From Colletotrichum lupini (taxonomy: Eukaryota > Ascomycota > Sordariomycetes > Glomerellales > Glomerellaceae): a stretch of 64,000 nt of DNA. Made by a program: the position numbers and the translations under genes. Where the stretch lies: the NCBI RefSeq assembly GCF_023278565.1, contig NC_064678.1, positions 5,828,001-5,892,000 of the forward strand, in the 5' to 3' direction. The notes below the pieces were generated by a model that did no database searches, was not told where the DNA came from, and worked only from the letters and a program-made list of their open reading frames with translations. Position 1 is the first letter of the stretch, and each line of letters opens with the position of its first letter. Below are positions 1-11,683 of this stretch, one piece after another.

Positions 1-48
1 GAACCTTCTCGGTATATTCTGGAGTCGTTAGATCTGGCTCTTTGTATC

Positions 49-250
49 TGTTGGTATCCTTATTATAAGGTAGTTAGTTCGAACCGTAGTTAACGAAGAG
101 ATTAATTAAACTATATAAATATCTGCGTAGGTGTAAAAAGGAGGTTCTAACCGTAGGTTAGGTTAGCTACGATAATCGTAAATAGGGCCCCTAATTAGCC
201 CCTGCGCAGTCGGCTATATGCCGCGGTCGAATTAGACTTCTAATTTAATA
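49..250 (-). repeat. Copia copy 1 LTR (3' LTR of the minus-strand element)
   Basis: About 202 bp, homologous to 7206-7410, 37044-37248, 44258-44462 and 62394-62595. It starts TGTTGGTATCC and ends taatttaata, which is the RIP form of taatccgaca. Confidence 0.85.
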
Positions 251-3200
251 TTAACTTTCTCTTTTTTTTATTAATTTAACTATTACAGTTAGAGGTATAA
301 TTTAACCTCGGGCCCGTTTACTAAGTCGTTTCCTTTTTCCCCTTTTTTTTACTCTTTTTATATAACTTATCCTTTTATTCGTATAATAACTTTTCTACTA
401 TTTACGAATTATTTTAATCCCTTATTTAGTGCTGCTTTTGTAAAAGCGTCTGCGAGGTTATTTTTATTATTAATTTAACAGATCTTAAGTATCTCGCGCC
501 TTTTATACGATTACTTAAGGGTTATAATATTAATTATAAGCCTCTTTTCCTTCGTCATTCCTAATTTAACGAGGTATTCGTATAGTGAGTAGGAATCGGT
601 ATAAATAACCGTTAGAATGGGTAGAAAGCTAATTCGATTAGTAATTTTCCTTAGTATTATTAAAATTACGTAAGAGAGGTTAACGCTATTAATTATACCG
701 TATACTTCTAACGCTAGTATACTTTTTATTACCCGCTTATTTTTAGTTAATAAGTAGTAGATTATATTACCGTATATAGTAAATTCGCTCTCGCCTATAC
801 TCTCGTTAGCTAGGATAATAATATGCCCTAATTACGAAGTGAGGTTATTATTATTCGTAAATAACCTATTGATAAAGACGTAGAGCTTATTAATCGTAAG
901 GTTAATTAGGTAGTAAACGAGACCTTAATTAAGATTCGTTTACTACTATTTAAGCCGCTTATTAAGTACTTCGACGTTTTATTTAGTTAGATTTATAGTT
1001 TGCGCTGCCCTAGCGTAGTTAAAAATTACCTCGGGTTAATAAATATTTATAATATATACCCCTCGCGCGAGCTTAGCCTTATACTACTTCTTAATATTAG
1101 TTACGTTTAGATTAACGAGGTTAATCTTCTCGCCCTACCCCTTTTACTAAAAAACGACGGTTTCCCCTTTAATTATAAGAATCCTACTATTAAATACTAG
1201 GGGGGTGTTTATTATAAGGACCTTTTTTAGCTTTACTACGAAGCCCACTTTCTAAAGCTCCTTATCCTCCTTTTTTATAAAGTTAATATTAAATAGGCCT
1301 AATATATCGTCGGTCTGTATTCTAACGATCCTAAATTAGTTACCTTCGTACTCCGTAATTAGTAAGCACGGGTCGTACGTAAAGGTAACTATTAATAGTT
1401 AATTAATATAAAAATCGTAGTAGGTAGCTTACTAATAGGTGCCCGATTTTGTGAGCCTATATAGTAGCTTAAGTACTTTAATAATCGTGCTTTTTAGGTA
1501 CTTACTAGCTATTTCCTTCGGTAGATAGGCTAGGATTTTTTTTATGAGCCCTGTGGCTGATTAGGTATAGGCCTAGGTAATATTACGGCTCTAAATCTCG
1601 TATCCCTTTTTCTATAGCGATACTATTAGTACTATTATTAATTATTAGCTATAGTGCTATATAGTAGGTGATTATATAAGTAGCGTTGCCTTTTTAACGT
1701 TACTGTACCCCTAAATTACGTATTTAGACTTCTTATATAGCTAGGGTGTTCCTTTCCCTTTAATTTTACGAACTATTCGTAATTTAAATATGCGGAGGTT
1801 TGTATATTTTTTGGGGTTATATAAGATAAATTAATAGACCCCTCGATTGCGAAGAGTGTTTATTTTGTTAAGATCTAATCCCTTATACGGTTTTTTAGTA
1901 GTTATAATTACGCCTTCTTTACGTAGTTTAACCGCTAGCTCGAAATCGGCTTTCTTTTTTGCTATATAAAAGGTATTAATTACCTCGTCGCTAGTAATAA
2001 ATTGCTGCGTTAGGGCTTACCGTTATAACTTTTTATAACGTCTCGTTAGTAATATTAGTACCCTTTTAATAATTTCCTCTTCCTCGTCGTTTATTAGTAC
2101 TACTACGACGATTTCGTTAAGGATAATTTCTTATACCTCTACTGCGGGTTATATAATTTCCCTTAGCTCTTCTTTTTTTTATAAATTAGAAATCACCTCG
2201 TTAAGATCTATATAATATAGTCTAACTACTATAATTAATACTTTAAATAGCTAATTACGATCTCTTATAACTTTATAAGAGCGCTTATTAATAAAAATTA
2301 ACTTATATAACCTAGCCTATTATTAAGTAATTTCGCGCTATACTTATATATCTAAATTTAGTAATATATCTAAATTATCTCTTATATTAGGCTTATTATA
2401 TATAGTAATTACCTCGTTAACTTACTTTTTTATATTTACCTCGCGCAGTGCCTATATTATTCTTTTAACTACTCGGGCTCGTTAGCTTATACTTAGTAAC
2501 GGTAATAAGGCTAAGGTCGTTCTTAAATATACTCTAAATACTAATAGCGTTAATATAAGTCTATTAAGCCTTATAATATCGTTATAGTATTTAAGTACTA
2601 TTTAGAGGTATTCGTTATTAGTAAAATCCGGATTTTCCTCTTTAATAATTCTAAACGCCCTTTTTAATTACTAGTGTACCCTCTTTACTTTTTTAATACT
2701 ATAGTACGCTTTAATAAGTACGATTTTTAGCTATATACTATAGGCCGTCGTATTATCCCTAAATTCTACCGACTTAAAGCTAATACTAGCGTCGGTTCTA
2801 ATATTATTTAGCGGTCCTTAATATATATTAATTTAGCTTTTTCATAGGGCTACCCACACTATCTTTACTTATAGATCCCGGAGGAATTACCCTACTTAAA
2901 AAGATATAACTACGTTAATTATATATAATACTAGCTAACTATTTAAATAGAAAATATTAATAACGATTTCCTAATTAAAGTTAAGCTTATTACGCAATTT
3001 AAATTTAAATCTATATAAGCTCTGCGCATTTATTTAGTATTAGTAATATATTTTTATTAACTACTCTAGCGCCCCTATTTCGATATTATTATTACTTAAT
3101 TACTTTAAGAGCTTATATAGCCTCGTAACCGACGAGTACCCAAATCTCTAATATAATCTTCTAAGCTCACTTTTTATTAAATAATTAATTAACTTCGTAT

Positions 3201-6200
3201 TATTAATAGGCTTTATAAACATATACCCCTATTATCGTTTAACTATTTCGAAGTACTTACCGCTAGAGATTCTATTCCTTATATTATTAAATATAATACC
3301 TAGTTAATCTATATCTTTTAAATATAAGAGAAATAGGGTATTAATAAATAAAATATAAAAAGTTATTATTCCGAAGTACGTCTCTATTTTTATTATACTT
3401 AGGGTAACGATTTCCTTACTTAGGCCGAAACTAATCCTTATAATACTCGCCGTTAACGTATTAAGTATTACTAACGCGATCTTTTATAGTACTTAGAATT
3501 ACCCTTTTTTTCTAATTAATTATTATAATACCCTAGTATTTAAAATAATTCTATAAGAATTATCTAAGCCGTACTTTTTGCTCGTATAAAATACTTATAT
3601 AAGCTTAGTATTCGAGGGATCTAAGTAATATAAAAAAGACCCCTCTAGCTACCCCTAGATTTACTTAATACTATATTCTTTTTTTTTTAAATATTAAGAG
3701 AGATAGCGTCTTTTCTTTAATCGTTAAAAAAATAGGCTTTAGCCCTATTAAATTCGCCCTTTTAGCCGCCTCCGTATCTATTATTTAAGGGACCTTTCCT
3801 TACTATTTATAAATAAAAACTTATTTATTAAGAGCTTCCGCTACCCTCTATGCGTTTAGCCTCGTATATTTTCTAAAAATTAATAAAACGAAAAAAGAGT
3901 AGTTAATATTATTAATTTCGTTATAATCTAATTCGTTAATATAGGGGGTAAGATCTTCCTTATTTTCCGAATCTCTTATAGGGGGTATATACTTTAGGCT
4001 ACTACTTTAACTACTATTACTAAGTTCTGTACCCCTAAATCTACCTTTATAAATAATAAAAAATTAGTTAAACCGACGAGGGCTAGTTTTACTATCTATT
4101 ACCCTTAACTTTTTATACTATTTATACGATTTAGTACGCTCTTTTTCGAAGTAATTACTTAACCAATATCTATCCTTTTTATAAATATAGTATTACCTCT
4201 TTTATTACCCTACCTATAAGTTAAATCTCTACCTATTTAACGAATCTAGGCCTCCTTATTAATAACTACTATATTTAGCCTCTTTTTTTTTCTTATTATA
4301 CGTTTAATCGACTTAATATTACTAATAAGGGCCGTCGTATACTTAAAAATAAGTTTAGCGCGGCATTTTTATTTTAATATTAAAACTAAATCTTAGCTTT
4401 AAATAAAGCGTCTCGTAGTTTTCAGGTACTTAGTATAGGGTGATTTTTATTTTTAGTATACGCTAAACTATAGTATAAAAATATCCGACTTTCCGCTTAT
4501 TTATCCCCTTATTTAGCTAGGTTTTTATTAGCTTATTAATTTAATTAATAAGCTCTTTAAGGATCTTTACTTATAATTTACCTTTTATTATCCTAGCTAT
4601 AAATATAAAAAAAATCGCTCGTAGCTTAGATAAGAGCTCTAAGTTCTTATTATAAATCTCGAAGCGGCTTCGAATTACGTTAATTATATTAAAAAAGTCG
4701 TTTCGATCGAAATTACGTACCGCTTCGTAATAATAATTAGAGGCTTTACTTATGAGTACGATATTAATTACTAAATAGTATTAGTATTCCTTAATTCTAA
4801 CTTTTTTATAGTAATTATAAAATATCGTTAGGGTTTTTTATAAAACCTTATACTTCCCCCCAAAGTATAATTTCTCTTTTAAAAAGATCTTTTTAAAGTT
4901 TATAAATTACTTCGTATTTATTATTAGATTTTTAGTATTTATATACGATCCCTACGTCGCTACGTATTATTTATAACTTCGGGTCGTTTACTTCTTTTTT
5001 TATTAACTAATTAGTACCGAATTTTATATTAATAGCATTAACGAGTTATAGATCGAAATAAGTAGAATTATCGATTATTATATTTTTAGTACTATATTTT
5101 GCCCCGGTATATCCTTTTATAATAATAGATTTCCGTTAGTAATTATAAGGAGGAAATTTAGGTCGTTTATCCTTTTTCTAAATTCGTTAAAGCGATTATA
5201 CGCTTTATTAACTTATACTTAGTTTTATAATACAAATTCCTCTTTTATAATTATCGTTATTAATATTTTATATAACTCTTATAATTATAATTACGTTAAT
5301 AATACCCCTTATTTATAGAGGAATCTATTCACTATTTTTATAATTCCTAAGCTTACGCTTACGAACTATTCGTTTAGTTAGTAACTAAGGTCGTTTATAA
5401 TCTCGTAAAATAGGGGTTACCCCTATAGCCCCTTTTTTTTATAAACCTTAGTTAAATAGATTAATACTGCGTTAATTTACTTATTATTAAGCTAATTTAC
5501 AATTTTATATATTTACGTCCCTTAATAATCCGGGTTAATATTTACTTATTTATAAAAAATTAGGATTCTATTTAGGATCGGGTTTTGTCCTCTTTTTCTT
5601 TACCCTAACTTACTAAAAGTCGTACTCTAACTTATACCCGTATTAATAATTACTAACGTATTTAATTTTAATAAGGATATATTTAATCCGCGCACGGGTC
5701 GTAATAAATCCGTACTTTTATTACTTAACGAATTTATTAAAGTCTAAGAAATTCCTACTTCCTCTCGCTATCTCGCTACTACTCTCGTTTTTATTATTTT
5801 TAATAATTACTACTACCTTTTTAAATTACTAACTATTATACTTATTAAGATCTTTTTTTTTATTTAATATAAAAAGGTAAGTTTTAATAGTTCCTTTTTA
5901 TAATAATAGCGGTAAACGTTTATATTACTATAAGAAAATATAGTAATTAGTCTCGGGATCTTTATTAATTACCGATTTCTATTATCCTATATACTTTTAG
6001 CCTCTTAAGCTTTATACTTTTTATAATTTCTAAATAGCTTCTTTTCTTAACCTACCTCTTTTAGGGTAGTATTTCGTAAGAATAATTAAAAATAAACGCT
6101 AAATAGCTCGTAAAAGAGCTATATAGGCTATTAAAAACCGTATAAGCCGTTAAGTATAATTAACGAAGTTAAGCCCTTTTTCTTATAAAATCGTATATTT

Positions 6201-7205
6201 TAAAAACTTATTAAAAATACTTACTTATTACTCGTATATAATAAGGTTAAATACTTTAAAAATCTTATTTTTTATAGCCTCTCGGTACCCTATTTTATAT
6301 CTTTTAAATAGTCTTTTTCGTAGCTTAATTATAATTAAATAATTATTACTTATTAATAATCCCTTTTATTACTTAGTTAATTTTTTAAAATTAGTAATTT
6401 CGTACCGGGAGCTAATATAAAAAAAAGCTTTTAAGCGTCTTTTTAAAAAATTCTTTTTTTTTTCCTTTAGATCCTCGTCTTTTTAGCCTTTTTTTAAGCT
6501 AATAATAACTTTAATAAGAGGTCGTAGGACCCCTTTAGGGTAGCCGCCTTTTTTTTAAATTAATTTTTAAAATCCGTAATACTCTTAACTCGATATTATT
6601 AAGACCTCTAAATCCCCTTTTCCCTCGTTAAACCGTCCCTTATATTATATTCCTAAGTAATACTCGGGGGGTAGTTAAAAGAGTTACGAAGAGGTTATTT
6701 AGATCGTGGGCTTAAAGTTATATTTATAAAATCCTTATAATAATAAACTTTTTTATATATTATAAATCTCTTAGCTTAATAACTCTTATAAAGTTATTTT
6801 TATTACTAAATAAGAATATTTATATTTAAAAATCCCCTTTTTTAATTGTATAGTACTTTTTTATACTATATTTTTACTAATTTAACTAGTTAATTTCTAA
6901 TTATAGGCCGGCTATAGAAAAGTTATTTAGTAAAAAAGCTACTCGGGGCGATAGTAAAAGGCTAGTTACTTAAATAGTTCCGTTAATTAACGTAATTTAA
7001 TATAATAAACGTCGACCTTTTATAAGTAATAAAGGGCTACGATTACTTAATTCCGTATAGTATTCGAAAATCGCCTCCTTTTTTATTTACTTCTATAAGG
7101 TTAATTAATATAAATCTCCTATCCTATATAATATTAAAAGGTCGTCTCTTCTATATAACGAGATACCTTACTAATTTATAATAATAGAATTTAATTATTA
7201 ATTAG

Positions 7206-7410
7206 TATTAATATCCCTATTATAAAGTAGTTAGTTCGAACCGTAATTAATAAAGAGATTAATTAAACTATATAAATATCTACGTTATAAGTATAAAAAG
7301 GAGGTTCTAACTATAGGTTAGGCTAGCTACGATAATTGTAAATAAGGCCCCTAATTAGCCCTTGCGCAGTCGGTTATATACCGCGGTCGAATTAGACTTC
7401 TAATCTGACA
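7206..7410 (-). repeat. Copia copy 1 LTR (5' LTR of the minus-strand element)
   Basis: About 205 bp. It starts tattaatatcc, the RIP form of TGTTGGTATCC, and ends taatctgaca. Ordinary-composition DNA begins immediately after 7410. Confidence 0.85.
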
Positions 7411-7490
7411 CTAGGAAAGCTAACCTCCTCATCCCCATTACTTAAGACTCTGAAAACGGATTGTTCTTCGGGGTTTATAAAGAGAGAGAC

Positions 7491-7835
7491 TCAGACATAG
7501 ACTCCTTTGATGAGCAAATCCATGCTCTCCTCCGTATTGGCTGTTGTAAGGCCAATGCTTCCTACGACAAGTTCGTCAAGAATCTGATCTCGTTCACCCT
7601 CGTTCCGTGCTCCCTGAAATAATGCCGGAAGACGCCCATCAATAACCGCCTCAACCACAGTTTTGTACACGCCGCAGAGGCCGCACAAGTTCATGGCAGC
7701 ATGCCGGATCTGTGCGTATGTAAGCTTTCTATGCCATCCACGCCGTTTCTTACAAGCACACAAGAGATCCCATCCAGTCACACCTGGTGGTGGCTCATCG
7801 TCCGTGACTTTGTGATAGGACACCATCCGCGTCAT
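7491..7835 (-). CDS. Small hypothetical protein at the edge of the Copia element
   Basis: This is a 114-codon ATG frame on the minus strand with an in-frame stop (TAA) just upstream of the ATG. The product is mixed alpha/basic and has several Cys residues (LLCAC, LCGLCG) and a C-terminal half with acidic, helix-like composition. I do not recognise a family. Base composition is normal here, in contrast to the RIP-degraded DNA that ends 80 bp away. It could be a genuine small gene, a fragment of a gene cut by the Copia insertion, or a chance frame. No intron or partner exon is evident. Confidence 0.3.
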   Translation of the reverse strand: MTRMVSYHKVTDDEPPPGVTGWDLLCACKKRRGWHRKLTYAQIRHAAMNLCGLCGVYKTVVEAVIDGRLPALFQGARNEGERDQILDELVVGSIGLTTANTEESMDLLIKGVYV

Positions 7836-8590
7836 GCAATTTTACTTTGGACTCTAGACGCTCAAAAAGGTTCAGATGATGTGGTACTGATCTTGTCGAC
7901 TGAGGGCACTCGGCATGATCCTGATGACTTGTCGGAGGCAGAAAAAAAGGTGACAGTCTGCCTGGTCAAAATCTGCCCAACTGCCTAGTTGAAAAGAGGG
8001 GGCTGGAAAGTCAACACAGCGCGTTTACCGCGCCCAACTACCTATGTCGCTATGTCCACAGTCATAGCTACTATCATGGAGGTTGATTGGCCCGAACCAG
8101 CATCCTTGCAAGGGAGATCACGAAGAGACCAAATCTCAACCCGTGAGTCCCGTTGAAAATGTTCAAGTCACAATCAATTTGAGACCATGCTATTGCTGCA
8201 CGGTGCGTACAGATCTAAGTGCAGTAGGTAGTTGGAACAATTTGTGTGATGTAAGCAAGATTTTCATCGCCGTCTGAATTGGGGTTTGCAGGTGTTCAGT
8301 TGCAATGAACTATCGGCGTGGATATCGGCTTCACCTATCCGTAGTATTAGCGAAGGGGATATAGCCGATATAACCGGCAGCACTCAACCTTCGGCTATTT
8401 GCTCGCTTAGAGCCAGCCACAGCATCGCTAGCTTGCCTTTGTCTGGATGACGTACCTGATTGCCGCCGGCCATACCTCCCATATCAGCAGTCAATTGTTG
8501 TCATCTACCTACCGTCTTGATCAGTTCAGAACTGAGTGAATGATCTTTCAATATCGAACTTGATGCATCCATGTGCATTTTCATGATACC
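7836..8590. other. Intergenic, no gene recognised
   Basis: Normal composition. Short open frames of 64-95 codons overlap here without recognisable motifs. The right end serves as the upstream region of the succinyl-CoA ligase-like gene. Confidence 0.5.
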
Positions 8591-10171
8591 ATGGCAACTC
8601 GGACTCTGACAGCAAAGTTGTGGCGTCTCAATGCAAATGTAGGTACTCCGCCTTCACGCATAATAATAACACAGATCGCTGATTTCTCCTTAGTTGGTAT
8701 CGAAGCAACAACTTCGACAGCTCACGCTACATGAATATCAGTCGCAGAACCTTTTGAAGGAGGTAAGGCTTTCTCTTTTGTAGCGACAAGAGACTAGGAT
8801 GGGAAGGGTCGCTGATGCTTTTCGATCAGTTCGGCATCCCAGTACCCCGAGGACACCTCGCAAGAACACCAGCCGAAGCTGCGGTGATTGCCACAGAGCT
8901 TGGTAATCATGTTTTCTTCTAGACTGCCGATTTAAGATGTACTGACACACTTAGGCGGAAACTGTTCTCTCAAATCACAGATATTAAGGGGCGGCATCGA
9001 TGACGGCGCGTTTGACAACGGGTCAGGGGCCGGCATTCAACTGGTCAATAATGCAGAAAGCGCCGAGAAAGCTGCCAATCGCATGCTTGGTCACTACTTG
9101 AAGACGGATCAATCCGTAGGTAACGGTGTATTGGTCAATAAGCTTCATGTTACGGAAAGCCTGAATCCCGAAAGAAAGTGGTACTTGGCGATCACATTCG
9201 ATCGCGAGAACTATTGTCCAATAATCATCGCGTCAAAATTTGGCGGAGTCGCCATCGAAAAGATAGCAGCCCAGCATCCAGACGAGCTGCATACATTTCG
9301 ATTTGGATTCACGGATGGCATCACATCCAAACTCACCGACAAAGTCTCGAAATGTCTCGGAGCTTCGGCGAAAGAGAAGGAAGACCTCAATGACATACTC
9401 GGCAGACTTTATAAGATTTTCACAACAAAGGACGCCTATTCGCTTGAGATCAAGACTCTAGCAAGCTCGTCAGAAGGAGGTCTGACTTGCATGGACGCCA
9501 AGTTCTCATTTGATGATGCTGCGGCCAAGCGGCAGAAGCCACTTTTTGCAGAGCGAGACACGGAGCACGAGATTCCAGAAGAAGTCGAGGCTGAGAAGTA
9601 TGGGCTGGTCTATGTTCGCATGGACGGCGACATTGGCAATGTGGTCAATGGAGCAGGTCTCGCGATGGCGACCAACGATGCGATTGCCCTGCACGGTGGC
9701 GCCAGTGCAAACTTTCTTGATGCTGGTGGGCAAGCGACGAAGGAGACCATGGTCAAGGCATTTGAGATTATCCTGCGGGACCAGAGGGTGAAGACGATAT
9801 TTGTCAACATCTATGGCGGTAAGTTCGCCAAACAGCTAATGAAGGAAGCTTGACGTCTACTTCTCGGGCTAATAAACTTTTGGTAGGAATTACTAGAGGC
9901 GACATGATCGCAGAATCCATTCTTGGTGCAGCCAAAGAGCTGGGACCGCTGAAAATTCCCATGGTGGTTCGACTTCAAGGCACCAACTCTGAGATGGGAT
10001 TGAAAATCGTAAGATGTTCCCGTGCCGGTCAAATGCTATCTTGACATTGAGTGTGCTGACTGGAACACACAGCTGGAAGAAGCCAATCTTGGATTGCATA
10101 CCGAAGCAGATTTTGGGAAAGCAGCGCAAAAGGCAGTAGAACTGGCTCGAGGATCAAGCCCGGCGTCATAG
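8591..10171 (+). CDS. Succinyl-CoA ligase beta-subunit paralogue, mitochondrial-type, divergent
   Basis: Six exons join in frame to 424 aa: 8591-8638, 8694-8762, 8830-8902, 8955-9818, 9887-10008 and 10073-10171. Exon 1 encodes a short basic/hydroxylated leader ([16 protein letters not shown]) typical of a mitochondrial presequence. It is followed by the family hallmarks [49 protein letters not shown] and VVRLQGTN. Known role: the ATP-grasp beta subunit of the TCA-cycle enzyme that interconverts succinyl-CoA and succinate with NTP formation. Two oddities are visible. The glycine-rich loop, normally GGRGKG, reads GGIDDG (residues 76-81). The EINPL magnesium-site motif reads EIKTL, with Lys near residue 230, although CMDAK (Asp near 244) is kept. 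It is therefore probably a diverged accessory copy with reduced or altered ligase activity rather than the housekeeping subunit. It lies head-to-tail with the sirtuin gene. Confidence 0.88.
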
Positions 10172-10597
10172 AATCCGTCGTTGATTTTGGGTGTTTGAAG
10201 CAGCTTACTTACGATGGCTGTCATCAGCCAATAAAGTCTCGACATTTTCGCCAGAAATATGTTGCTCAGGCAGCGGCCCCTTGCATCTTGAGACGCCCCA
10301 AGCTCACATCAGTTCAGTGTTGGTTCATGACCCCTTGAATGTTCTGTCTAACGGCCATGGAAATTTCCGAAATTGGACTGATGTTACTTGTCATCTCTTT
10401 GTTGGTTGCTTCGCCGTATTGGTTTTGGGGTCCAAGAAAACGTGCCAGATTCTATTGCCTTGCCGCATTTTCTTTAGGCAACCAACGTCAACTCGAAGAG
10501 ATATTTGAAGAAACCAATTTCCCTGTTGACTTTTCGAAACAACGAGCTATCATACTACAACCCGACCACACCTGTATCATCTCTACGCCAAGATTCG

Positions 10598-11683
10598 ATG
10601 GCTGACTCAACTACAACTCAGCCCAACCTAGACCCTATCGCGGTCGCTGACTTCCACGACACACTCAAGAAGTCAAAGCGCATCGTTGCTCTCATCGGCG
10701 CAGGTCTTTCCGTATCCTCGGGCCTTGCCACCTTCCGAGGGGCCAACGGACTGTGGAGGAACCAGGACATAACACAGGTCGCTTCACCCGCAGGCTTCCG
10801 TCATGACCCGGGTCTCGTCTGGCAATTTTACACGTATCGCAGGCACGACGCCCTTCGTGCCAAGCCGAACCCCGCTCACTATGCTCTGGCCGAGCTCGCG
10901 CGCAGAGTGCCTGGCTTCGTCGCGTTGACGCAAAATGTCGATAACTTGAGCCCTCGGGCTGGTCATTCGCCCAGTCAGCTGAAGGAGCTCCACGGCAATC
11001 TTTTTGCGCTGTCCTGCGTCGATGTGGTTGGATGCGGATACACCGAGCGTGACAACTTTGAGGAGTCTCTGTCGCCAGCACTCGATCCTTCAAAGGACGA
11101 GGAGAGGACCATCGGCAGCATCAGTCCGGACGAGAAGCCTCGCGCCAGCCCAGTACTGTTAGCCGGCATCGCGCGGAAACACGCGCAAATCCTCGGGGAG
11201 AAGTATGAGGGCAATTCTCCGACCACGCGGGATCTGACCGCTCTGAAAGCCCCGGATCAACCGGCGTCATCGAACCCCGTTGCTGTTATCCGGATGTCGT
11301 CGGGGTTGGAGAAAAAGGACCTACCGCAATGCCCTAAGTGCAAGAACAACATCCTCCGTCCCGCCGTCGTCTGGTTTGGCGAGCCACTGCCCGTTGAGGT
11401 TGTTGAAGAGGCCCAGGCGCTTTTCGATGACCCCGAGGCCATCGATTTGTTTCTGACGATTGGAACCACCAGCAAGGTCTGGCCGGCGGCTGGGTATGCC
11501 GAGATGGCTTGCAAGAAGGGTGCGAGAGTTGCTGTTATCAACACGCGAGCTGAAGACGCGAGACATGTTCGGCCGGATAAGGACTGGGTGTTTGTAGGAG
11601 ATGCAGCAGTTGTCCTCCCCCAGTTACTGAAACCGGTGATTAGCGAATCATACGAGCAAGTCGAGAAGAACATGAAGAAATAG
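10598..11683 (+). CDS. Sirtuin-family NAD-dependent protein deacylase (class III / SIRT5-like)
   Basis: A single exon encodes 361 aa from ATG 10598; the frame is open further upstream but without an ATG. NAD-binding and catalytic motifs are intact: GAGLSVSSG (34-42), TFRG, TQNVDN (111-116) and catalytic His in ELHGNL (His132). Zinc-type cysteines are at 140/146 and 245/248 (CPKC), followed by RPAVVWFGE and GTTSKVWPA. The FYTYRR segment (77-82) has Tyr and Arg in the positions that in SIRT5 recognise negatively charged succinyl or malonyl lysine, so desuccinylase/demalonylase activity is the best inference. The first cysteine pair is spaced by five residues, and about 100 residues separate the two pairs, which is long for the family. 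No targeting peptide is obvious at this start. Neighbour: a succinyl-CoA ligase beta paralogue ends 427 bp upstream on the same strand. Confidence 0.88.
   Translation: MADSTTTQPNLDPIAVADFHDTLKKSKRIVALIGAGLSVSSGLATFRGANGLWRNQDITQVASPAGFRHDPGLVWQFYTYRRHDALRAKPNPAHYALAELARRVPGFVALTQNVDNLSPRAGHSPSQLKELHGNLFALSCVDVVGCGYTERDNFEESLSPALDPSKDEERTIGSISPDEKPRASPVLLAGIARKHAQILGEKYEGNSPTTRDLTALKAPDQPASSNPVAVIRMSSGLEKKDLPQCPKCKNNILRPAVVWFGEPLPVEVVEEAQALFDDPEAIDLFLTIGTTSKVWPAAGYAEMACKKGARVAVINTRAEDARHVRPDKDWVFVGDAAVVLPQLLKPVISESYEQVEKNMKK

Larger units (their letters stand above)
49..7410 (-). mobile_element. RIP-degraded Ty1/Copia LTR retrotransposon, copy 1
   Basis: The element is bounded by two related repeats of about 205 bp (49-250 and 7206-7410) that begin TGTTGG and end in a RIP form of CCGACA. 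A pyrimidine-rich stretch just inside the left repeat (about 258-270) is the complement of the polypurine tract seen at the 3' end of copy 2, so this copy reads on the minus strand. Near 300-950 the complement carries the same decayed RNase H and reverse transcriptase segments as copy 2. Every frame is broken by many stops produced by C-to-T/G-to-A change, so it is dead. The flanking 5-mers (gtatc on the left, ctagg on the right) do not match, so no target duplication is visible. Confidence 0.85.

Noticed and set aside
8941..8990. Apparent 2-bp frameshift in the ligase paralogue
   Set aside because: Splicing 8903-8954 joins ELG to [13 protein letters not shown] in frame, so no frameshift is needed.
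10505..10597. Upstream extension of the sirtuin frame by 31 codons
   Set aside because: It would start at TTG; the first ATG is 10598 and gives a normal family N-terminus.
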